Source: Lysobacterales bacterium
Lineage (GTDB): Bacteria > Pseudomonadota > Gammaproteobacteria > Xanthomonadales > S139-57
NCBI GenBank assembly: GCA_026993285.1
Contig: JALWTZ010000165.1
Coordinates: 1 to 7,174 of the forward strand
Reading direction: 5' to 3'
DNA: 7,174 nucleotides
The translations under genes were made by a program, and so were the position numbers. Below, piece by piece: positions 1 to 7,174 of the stretch (position 1 is its first letter; every line of letters begins with the position of its first letter). The notes below the pieces were generated by a model that did no database searches, was not told where the DNA came from, and saw only the letters and a list, made by a program, of their open reading frames with translations.

Positions 1-197
1 CCATGGAACGGCTGTTCAGAAGCCTCAAGCACGAATGGATGCCAAAAGTCGGGTATTCCAACGCCCATGAAGCCAGAGCCGACCTGGGACGTTATCTACT
101 GGATTACTACAACCATGCCAGACCCCACCGGTTCAATGCTGGGCTACCACCTGCACAGGCCGAGAAAAAACGTTATTGTGTCTCCAGTTTTTCTTGA
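1..197 (+). CDS. IS3-family transposase (OrfB), C-terminal fragment cut by the window edge
   Basis: This is the end of a DDE-type integrase/transposase, the enzyme that cuts and joins the ends of an IS3-family insertion sequence. The visible 64 residues start at the last catalytic motif: MERLFRSLKHE carries the catalytic Glu (residue 2) with a Lys seven residues later (residue 9), the usual E-x6-K spacing of IS3 OrfB proteins. After it comes the typical tail with LLDYYNHARPH and GLPPAQAEKK. The frame is open to base 1, so the ATG at position 3 is an internal Met, not a start; the rest of the gene, with the two catalytic Asp residues, lies to the left. The stop codon at 195-197 falls inside the probable right terminal repeat, which is common in this family. 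Whether the element is complete cannot be judged here. Family assignment is from motif recognition and is firm; the IS subgroup is not known. Confidence 0.9.
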   Translation, partial: MERLFRSLKHEWMPKVGYSNAHEARADLGRYLLDYYNHARPHRFNAGLPPAQAEKKRYCVSSFS

Positions 198-205
198 CCA
201 CTACA
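179..205 (+). repeat. Probable right terminal inverted repeat of the IS3-family element
   Basis: The bases around the transposase stop codon end in TTGACCACTACA. Read from the other strand this gives TGTAGTGGTCAAG, the 5'-TG...CA-3' type of end used by IS3-family elements. The element would then finish at about 205. The matching left end is outside the window, so the exact limits and any target duplication cannot be confirmed. Confidence 0.5.
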
Positions 206-222
206 AACTAGCTACCAGCACA

Positions 223-352
223 GATTTTGGGCGAGCGTTTTTTCGCAAATCGAGGCGCAGGGGGCAGATTGCGAGGGAGCGTACATCCAGTACGTGACCG
301 AGCAAGATGCCACCTGCAACGAAGAGTTGCGGAAAATAAGCCGCCCAAAATC
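223..352. repeat. 130-bp fold-back (palindromic) element with terminal inverted repeats, possibly a MITE-like intergenic repeat
   Basis: The two ends carry a perfect 11-bp inverted repeat, GATTTTGGGCG at 223-233 and CGCCCAAAATC at 342-352. It extends imperfectly to 26 bp (223-248 against 327-352, 20 of 26 positions matching). The centre is a perfect 5-bp hairpin, CGTAC-ATCCA-GTACG at 280-294, whose axis (287) coincides with the middle of the element (287.5). The arms between also match when one is reverse-complemented (shared blocks GCAGG, GGCA, TTGC, GG), so the whole element can fold into one long imperfect hairpin. A second small hairpin, GCAAC-GAAGA-GTTGC, sits at 316-330. There is no coding capacity of note. 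It fills the gap between the IS end and ubiA, and its right end supplies the last two bases of the ubiA stop codon. No clear target-site duplication flanks it. It may act as a terminator or RNA-stabilising hairpin for ubiA; that is inference, as is its status as a mobile or repeated family. Confidence 0.75.
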
Positions 353-1235
353 AGAGGCGGCCCATATAGTCAAGGACAACACCTGAATACACCACCAACC
401 CCACCCAGTGGTTGTTGAGAAAGGCACGGAAGCAGCGTTGTGGTTCCCGCCGGTGGATGAGCCATTGCTGCCAGAGAAACAGCAGGGCGGCCAGGCCCAG
501 GCTGACACGGTAGGGCAGCCCCAGATGGGCCTGACTGCCCACCAGCCACATGGCCCAGAGGAACAACAACTGCAGCAGGCCGATGGCGTGCCGGTCCAGG
601 TCGTCGAAGAGGATGGCGGTGGATTTGACGCCGATTTTCAGGTCGTCTTCCCGATCCACCATGGCGTATTCGGTGTCGTAGGCCACCACCCAGAGGATGT
701 TGGCGGCGAAGAGCAGCCAGGCCAGCGGCGGAATCTCTCCCGTTTGCGCGGCAAAGGCCATGGGAATGCCCAGGCCGAAGGCGGCGCCCAGATAGACCTG
801 CGGCAGGTAGGTATAGCGTTTCATCAGCGGGTAGGTCATGGCCATGAACAGGGCCACGGGTACCAGCAGCAGGGCGGGCCGGTTGAGAAAGAGCAGCAGG
901 CTGGCGGCCAGGGCCAGCAGGGCCAGCAGGGTGAGAAAGGCCTGCTTGCGGCGCAGCACGCCCGCTGCCAGGGGCCGTTCGCAGGTCCGGGCCACGTGGC
1001 GGTCGAAACGGGCGTCCAGCATGTCGTTGACCACGCAGCCGGCACTGCGCATCAGCACCACACCCAGCACGAACACCAGCACCAGCAGCCAGCGCGGCTG
1101 GCCTTCACCCGCGATCCACAGCCCCCAGAGGGTGGGCCAGAGCAGCAGGTAGATGCCGATGGGCTTGTCCAGCCGCATCAGCTGGATGTAGGGCCACCAG
1201 GGTTCAGGCAGGCGGCGCAGCAGCCGGTTCCACAT
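351..1235 (-). CDS. ubiA: 4-hydroxybenzoate polyprenyltransferase UbiA
   Basis: UbiA attaches the polyprenyl tail to 4-hydroxybenzoate, the first membrane step of ubiquinone synthesis, in the inner membrane. The 294-residue protein is full length (family about 285-300). Both Mg-diphosphate-binding Asp motifs are present: NDMLDARFD at residues 70-78 and DTEYAMVDREDD at 187-198. The N-terminal PYIQLMRLDKPIG (15-27) and the RSAGCVVND stretch are typical of this subfamily. Many hydrophobic segments lie between them (for example 49-62, 101-116, 120-134, 220-232, 244-257), as expected for an integral membrane enzyme. The ATG at 1235 is the only possible start: an in-frame stop lies just upstream, and GGAG at 1243-1246 sits 7 nt before it. 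The upstream cytochrome gene ends in a terminator directly before this ribosome site, so no obvious private promoter is visible. The stop codon overlaps the end of the fold-back element. Confidence 0.96.
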   Translation of the reverse strand: MWNRLLRRLPEPWWPYIQLMRLDKPIGIYLLLWPTLWGLWIAGEGQPRWLLVLVFVLGVVLMRSAGCVVNDMLDARFDRHVARTCERPLAAGVLRRKQAFLTLLALLALAASLLLFLNRPALLLVPVALFMAMTYPLMKRYTYLPQVYLGAAFGLGIPMAFAAQTGEIPPLAWLLFAANILWVVAYDTEYAMVDREDDLKIGVKSTAILFDDLDRHAIGLLQLLFLWAMWLVGSQAHLGLPYRVSLGLAALLFLWQQWLIHRREPQRCFRAFLNNHWVGLVVYSGVVLDYMGRL

Positions 1236-1249
1236 CCGTGGGCTCCATC

Positions 1250-1273
1250 AAAAAAGCCGCCCGCAGGCGGCTT
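1250..1273 (-). terminator. Intrinsic (rho-independent) terminator after the cytochrome c5 gene
   Basis: On the minus strand a perfect 8-bp GC-rich stem (AAGCCGCC, loop TGCG, GGCGGCTT; plus-strand 1254-1273) runs into six consecutive T residues (1255-1250). It starts 21 nt after the cytochrome stop codon and is a textbook intrinsic terminator for leftward transcription. The T run ends only 3 nt before the ubiA Shine-Dalgarno sequence. Confidence 0.9.
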
Positions 1274-1294
1274 GTGAATGCAGGGTTTGCAGAT

Positions 1295-1792
1295 TCACTG
1301 GGCCTGTGCGGTCATGTATTCCACGATGGCCCGGATCTGTTCTTCTGTCAATTGCATGTTACCCCCCTTGGGCGGCATGGCATTGAAACCATTCATGGCG
1401 TGACTGACCAGTGTATCCACACCCTTGGCAATGCGGGGTGCCCAGGCGTCCTTGTTTCCAACCATGGGCGCGCCGGCGGCACCGGTACCATGGCAGGCAA
1501 AACAGGTGGTCTGGTAGGTCGAGGCTGGGTCAAAGGCAGCGGCTTCGGCAGCCAGGGCCTCGGCTGCCGGTGCGGCGGCCGCCGGCTCGGCGGCGATCTT
1601 GGGTGCTTCACCCACATAGACTTCACCCACCGGCTTGATGCGTTCGGCCACGGTGTCGGCCTTGGGCGCGTCTTCCACCGCGTAGGTATCATAGATGCTG
1701 TTGGCCAGGAAGATCAGGAAAATGGTGTAGGCCACCAGCACGCCAATGACCAGCGAGAAGCGGTCCATAAACTGTCGGTCTTGTTCGGTCAT
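1295..1792 (-). CDS. Membrane-anchored cytochrome c5-family monoheme protein
   Basis: This is a small class I c-type cytochrome that probably shuttles electrons on the periplasmic side of the inner membrane. Its 165 residues comprise a short cytoplasmic N-terminus, one hydrophobic segment at 14-32 acting as an uncleaved anchor, an Ala/Pro/Glu-rich linker around 66-88, and a C-terminal heme domain. The heme site CFACH has Cys97, Cys100 and His101. The likely axial Met is Met139 in NAMPPKGG, and the final helix (LTEEQIRAIVEYM) is typical of cytochrome c5. The ATG at 1792 is chosen because AAGGGGG at 1797-1803 lies 4 nt upstream and because the frame upstream of it is antisense-like and overlaps the next gene. 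A sigma70-like promoter precedes it and a terminator follows, so it looks monocistronic, possibly with read-through from the upstream operon. Its redox partner is not identifiable here. Confidence 0.92.
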   Translation of the reverse strand: MTEQDRQFMDRFSLVIGVLVAYTIFLIFLANSIYDTYAVEDAPKADTVAERIKPVGEVYVGEAPKIAAEPAAAAPAAEALAAEAAAFDPASTYQTTCFACHGTGAAGAPMVGNKDAWAPRIAKGVDTLVSHAMNGFNAMPPKGGNMQLTEEQIRAIVEYMTAQAQ

Positions 1793-1833
1793 ATTGCCCC
1801 CTTGTTGCAGTGTCTTGTTTTCAACCGCAGACA

Positions 1834-1862
1834 AGTATAGCCGCTTGCACGAGGATTGCCAC
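1834..1862 (-). promoter_or_regulatory. Sigma70-like promoter for the cytochrome c5 gene
   Basis: On the minus strand, TATACT (1839-1834, 5 of 6 to the -10 consensus) lies 17 bp after GTGGCA (1862-1857, 4 of 6 to the -35 consensus). Transcription would start near 1827 and give a leader of about 35 nt. The -35 box lies about 12 nt past the stop codon of the upstream gene. Prediction by eye only. Confidence 0.6.
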
Positions 1863-1874
1863 CCGTGGGGCCGG

Positions 1875-2173
1875 CTACAGGCGAACCCGCTGGCTGGAGA
1901 AATCCCGGTACCAGCCCCTTTCCCGCGCCATCTGCCGGGCCTGGCGGTGTTGCGGGTCGTCCCGCCAGCGGTCGATGTCGGCCTCGTCCGCCCAGTAGCT
2001 GATGGTGATTTCCAGCTCGTTTTCACAGGCCGAATGCATGCCCAGGCAACCGTATTCGCGCATGGCCCGCTGGCGCAAGGCCGGGGAGAGGCGGGCGTAT
2101 TCGGCATCCACCCGGCCCATGCGGGCGAGAAAGATCACCGCCAGAGCCGCCCCTGCCGGTGGCTCAAGGGCCT

Positions 2174-2177
<4 letters not shown>
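1875..2177 (-). CDS. Small ABM-like (antibiotic biosynthesis monooxygenase-fold, dimeric ferredoxin-like) protein
   Basis: This 100-residue protein resembles the ABM family of small dimeric alpha/beta-barrel proteins. In order there is a first beta strand (ALAVIFLAR, 11-19), a helix with a run of Arg/Glu, the GCLGMHSA turn (43-50), a central strand ending in TISYW (58-62), then a helix ADEADIDRWRDDPQHRQA (63-80) and a last strand. The SYW followed by a W-x-x-x-P-x-H element is typical. Family members include heme-degrading and quinol-oxidising enzymes but also proteins of unknown role, so the substrate cannot be given. The start is a GTG at 2177 sharing 4 nt (GTGA) with the valS stop, which suggests translational coupling; no strong Shine-Dalgarno sequence is visible. 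A start at Met20 is possible but would remove the first strand. Last gene of the apparent pepA operon. Confidence 0.8.
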
Positions 2178-4955
<2,778 letters not shown>

Positions 4956-4972
<17 letters not shown>

Positions 4973-5252
4973 GGTCTTCCTGTGGTTTCAGGGTTTTGCC
5001 GGCCTGCAGGCAACGCAGTTGCAGGCGGCTCAATGCGGAATGGAGGATGGCATCCTGATGGGCTTCCAGCGCGTCGCGGATGGCTTCTTCCACCCATTGT
5101 TCGGGAATTTCGGTGGGCACCGCCTGCAGGGCCGCCCGGGCCTGTTCGTGGCTGAGCAGGGCCGTGCGCTCGGCCCAGACCAGGCCGCGTTCCCGCGCCT
5201 GGTCACCGGGCAGCACCGGGTTCATCAAGATGGGAATGTCGCGAGTGTTCAT
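4956..5252 (-). CDS. Hypothetical 98-residue protein between holC and valS
   Basis: I do not recognise this protein. It is 98 residues, soluble, with no signal peptide or membrane segment. It begins with a short Pro-containing stretch (IPILMNPVLPGDQ, 6-18), followed by what looks like mostly helix rich in Ala, Glu, Gln and Leu. A conspicuous acidic helix (IPEQWVEEAIRDALEAHQ) covers about 49-66, and a basic Leu/Gln helix (LHSALSRLQLRCLQAG) covers 70-85. It is likely a real gene because its ATG overlaps the holC stop by 4 nt (ATGA), its end overlaps valS by 17 nt and carries the valS ribosome site, and it fills the only gap in the operon. A small uncharacterised gene at this place between holC and valS also occurs, as I recall, in Pseudomonas; whether it is homologous I cannot tell. 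A role alongside the chi subunit would be speculation. Confidence 0.75.
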
Positions 5253-5665
5253 GCCTGGCCCACTTCGTGATAGTTCAGTTCACAGCCGGCCTGGCGGTAG
5301 AGCCGATAACGCTGCCGGGCTGGCTCCACCTCGCCGGGGCGGTTGCGGAATACTTCCGCCAGACGGGGAGAGAGCGAGGCCGGCAGGCAGGCATCGCCAA
5401 AGACCTGAATGGTGAAATCGTAGCCTGCCACGGGTTTTTCGCCCAGGTGAATGGGTGCCCGCCCGCTGCGGTCGTGGGCGAGAAAGCTGTCCGGGCGGAA
5501 GGTCCACAGGGCGCTGTCGATTTCATCCAGCAGCCCCGCCTGCGCGCAGAGGATCTGAATCCGCAGACCTGTTTTCCAGGCCTTGTGGCTCAGGGCGCAG
5601 ACATAGCGCACCGGCTGTTCCAGCCAGCGGCCCTGCAGGCCGTGGAAATCCACCCGGGCAGTCAC
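5249..5665 (-). CDS. holC: DNA polymerase III chi subunit HolC
   Basis: Chi is a small clamp-loader accessory subunit that binds single-strand-binding protein and links it, with psi, to the replicative polymerase. The 138-residue product is close to the family's usual ~140-150. It shows the expected N-terminus TARVDFHGL, the central block LDEIDSALWTFRPDSFLAH (46-64), and the C-terminal RQRYRLYRQAGCELNYHE (117-134) with the typical RYR-x-YR-x-x-G pattern. I chose the GTG at 5665, 5 nt after the pepA stop, because it gives an N-terminus just before the conserved VDF strand; a GTG at 5653 would cut into it. The frame is open further upstream, but that part is antisense-like and lies inside pepA. 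The stop overlaps the next ATG by 4 nt. pepA-holC-valS is a conserved gammaproteobacterial arrangement. Confidence 0.9.
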   Translation of the reverse strand: MTARVDFHGLQGRWLEQPVRYVCALSHKAWKTGLRIQILCAQAGLLDEIDSALWTFRPDSFLAHDRSGRAPIHLGEKPVAGYDFTIQVFGDACLPASLSPRLAEVFRNRPGEVEPARQRYRLYRQAGCELNYHEVGQA

Positions 5666-5670
5666 CGCGT

Positions 5671-7143
5671 TCAGCCGGCCTGGCGGCGCAGGTATTCCAC
5701 CAGCAGTTTCACCGGCCGGCCGGTGGCATCCCGGTTCTTGCCGGATTTCCACGCCGAACCGGCGATGTCCAAGTGCGCCCAGCGCACGCCCTCGGTGAAG
5801 CAGGAGAGGAAACGGCCCGCGGTGATGGAACCGGCCTCGCGCCCGCCCACATTGGCCAGGTCGGCGAAGGGGGAATCCAGCTGGCTCTGGTAGTCGTCCC
5901 ACAAAGGCAGGCGCCAGGCCCGGTCACCCATGTGGCGGCCGGCATCCAGCAGGCTTTCGGCCAGCTCGTCGTCATGGCTCATCAGGCCGGAGGCATGGTG
6001 GCCCAGGGCGATGACACAGGCACCGGTGAGGGTGGCCACATCGATCATGCTGGCCGGGTTCATTTCCTTGCCGTAGGCCAGCGCGTCACAGAGAATCAGG
6101 CGGCCTTCGGCATCGGTGTTGAGCACTTCGATGGTCTTGCCGGCGTAGCTTTTCACCACATCACCGGGGCGGTAGCTGTTGCCGTCGGGCATGTTTTCCA
6201 CCGCCGGCACGATGCTGACCAGATTGATAGGCAGGCCTAGCTCGGCCACGGCCTGGAAGGCGCCGATGACACTGGCCGCGCCGCACATGTCGTATTTCAT
6301 CTCGTCCATGCCCTGGCCGGGCTTGAGGGAGATGCCGCCGGAATCGAAGGTGATGCCCTTGCCCACCAGCACATGCGGTGCCTGGGCCTTGTCCGCGCCC
6401 TGATAGCGCAGCACGATCATGCGTGGCTTGTTGTGGCTGCCACGGGCCACGGCCATCAGCGCGCCCATGCCCATTTCTTCCATGCGCGCATCGTCCAGCA
6501 CTTCCAGTTCCACCTTGTCGTGCCGGCCGGCAATCTCGCCGGCCACAGCCACCAGATAATCCGGGTTGCAGATGTTGGGCGGCAGGTTGCCCAGCTCGCG
6601 CGCACGATTCACGCCGCGGCCAATGGCCTCGGCTTGGGCCAGCAGACCGGCATCGGCTTCGTCATCCACGGCAAAGGCGATGGCATCCAGGCCGGTGACT
6701 TCCGGCTGGTCCTTGGTTTCGCGGTAGACATACACGCTTTCCTGGCTGGCAATGCCGGCCTGGAACAGTTTTTCCCCGGCATCCAGGTTCTTCACCGGCA
6801 GTTCGGGCAGGGTGTTGACCACCCGCATGGCCGGGCTTTTCAGCAGGCGGGCCGTGGCTTCGCGCACGGCCTTCTGGAAGGCCAGCAGGCCGAATTTCTC
6901 CACTTCCCCCAGGCCGATGACCAGCACCCGCTGGGCCCGCACGCCCGGCAGTTTGAACAACTGGCGGATGCGGCCGGCCTTGTGGCCCAGATCACCGCTT
7001 TCGATCAACTGGGAAATCATGCCACCGCTGGCCTCGTCCAGACGGGCGGCCGCACCGCTCAAGGGGGTGTCCTTCAGATGGCCGATAATGATGGCGTCGG
7101 TGTCCGCCTGGGCGATATCACCGGAAAACAGGAAAGTCTGCAT
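5671..7143 (-). CDS. pepA: Leucyl (cytosol) aminopeptidase PepA, family M17
   Basis: PepA removes N-terminal residues, preferably leucine, from peptides using two metal ions; it forms cytoplasmic hexamers. In E. coli it also binds DNA in Xer recombination at cer and in carAB control (family knowledge; not testable here). The 490-residue protein has an N-terminal domain (about 1-165) and the catalytic domain. All expected metal and active-site residues are visible: Lys262 and Asp267 in VGKGITFDSGG, Lys274 in ISLKP, Asp285 in KYDMCGAA, and Asp344, Glu346 and Arg348 in the M17 signature NTDAEGRL. These are shifted by 8 from E. coli numbering, so there is no gap in the core. The ATG at 7143 has AGGAG at 7150-7154, 6 nt upstream. 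It is the first gene of the operon; the promoter must lie beyond the right edge. Confidence 0.98.
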   Translation of the reverse strand: MQTFLFSGDIAQADTDAIIIGHLKDTPLSGAAARLDEASGGMISQLIESGDLGHKAGRIRQLFKLPGVRAQRVLVIGLGEVEKFGLLAFQKAVREATARLLKSPAMRVVNTLPELPVKNLDAGEKLFQAGIASQESVYVYRETKDQPEVTGLDAIAFAVDDEADAGLLAQAEAIGRGVNRARELGNLPPNICNPDYLVAVAGEIAGRHDKVELEVLDDARMEEMGMGALMAVARGSHNKPRMIVLRYQGADKAQAPHVLVGKGITFDSGGISLKPGQGMDEMKYDMCGAASVIGAFQAVAELGLPINLVSIVPAVENMPDGNSYRPGDVVKSYAGKTIEVLNTDAEGRLILCDALAYGKEMNPASMIDVATLTGACVIALGHHASGLMSHDDELAESLLDAGRHMGDRAWRLPLWDDYQSQLDSPFADLANVGGREAGSITAGRFLSCFTEGVRWAHLDIAGSAWKSGKNRDATGRPVKLLVEYLRRQAG

Positions 7144-7174
7144 GTTTTACTCCTAACAAAACAGGTACGGGCAA

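Noticed and set aside
212..508. Short open frames crossing the intergenic gap (minus 212-508, plus 227-418)
   Set aside because: They run through the fold-back element and into ubiA in the wrong frame or strand, with no ribosome site or recognisable protein.
408..1277. A 289-codon plus-strand open frame opposite ubiA
   Set aside because: The translation is a low-complexity Gln/Gly/His-rich sequence; the opposite strand encodes an intact UbiA with both Asp motifs.
1560..1600. GC-rich near-palindromic run (GCGGCGGCCGCCGGC type) in the cytochrome gene
   Set aside because: It is explained by repeated Ala/Glu/Pro codons of the flexible linker, so a regulatory role is not needed.
1238..1840. A 200-codon plus-strand open frame opposite the cytochrome gene
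   Set aside because: It has no family features, starts inside the terminator region and is the mirror of a clear cytochrome c with promoter, ribosome site and terminator on the minus strand.
1793..2107. A 105-residue N-terminal extension of the cytochrome c frame
   Set aside because: It overlaps the ABM-like gene in another frame, has an Arg/Pro/Thr-rich shadow composition, and would bury the membrane anchor; the ATG at 1792 has a proper ribosome site.
5666..5902. An N-terminal extension of HolC into pepA
   Set aside because: The extra residues are Arg/Gly/Pro-rich out-of-frame translation of the pepA 3' end and precede the normal HolC N-terminus.

Overview
The window is a GC-rich, densely packed stretch of chromosome whose gene content fits a gammaproteobacterium. 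The evidence is the gene order pepA-holC-valS, a UbiA-type 4-hydroxybenzoate polyprenyltransferase and a membrane-anchored cytochrome c5. I cannot name the genus. Apart from the first ~350 bases, everything is on the minus strand, so transcription runs from right to left.

Right to middle (7143 down to 1875): five genes follow one another with almost no spacing. They are pepA (leucyl aminopeptidase), holC (DNA polymerase III chi subunit, GTG start 5 nt after the pepA stop), a 98-residue protein I do not recognise (4-nt overlap with holC), valS (17-nt overlap) and a small protein resembling antibiotic-biosynthesis-monooxygenase (ABM) folds (GTG start, 4-nt overlap with valS). This looks like one translationally coupled operon. 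Its promoter lies beyond the right edge; a good ribosome-binding site for pepA is visible at the edge.

Middle (1862 to 1250): a sigma70-like promoter just after the operon drives a cytochrome c5-type protein with an N-terminal membrane anchor. Its transcript ends at a strong intrinsic terminator. The terminator sits only 3 nt before the ribosome-binding site of the next gene, ubiA (1235 to 351), so how ubiA is transcribed is an open question. The cytochrome and UbiA (ubiquinone biosynthesis) both serve respiration.

Left (1 to 352): this is the accessory end. It holds the last 64 codons of an IS3-family transposase on the plus strand with its likely right terminal repeat. After a 17-bp gap comes a 130-bp fold-back (palindromic) element at 223-352. 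Its two halves match each other from terminal inverted repeats to a hairpin exactly at the centre, and its outer end forms part of the ubiA stop codon. It is the most unusual item in the window. No CRISPR array, tRNA, rRNA or defence system is visible, and most of the window is ordinary housekeeping sequence.
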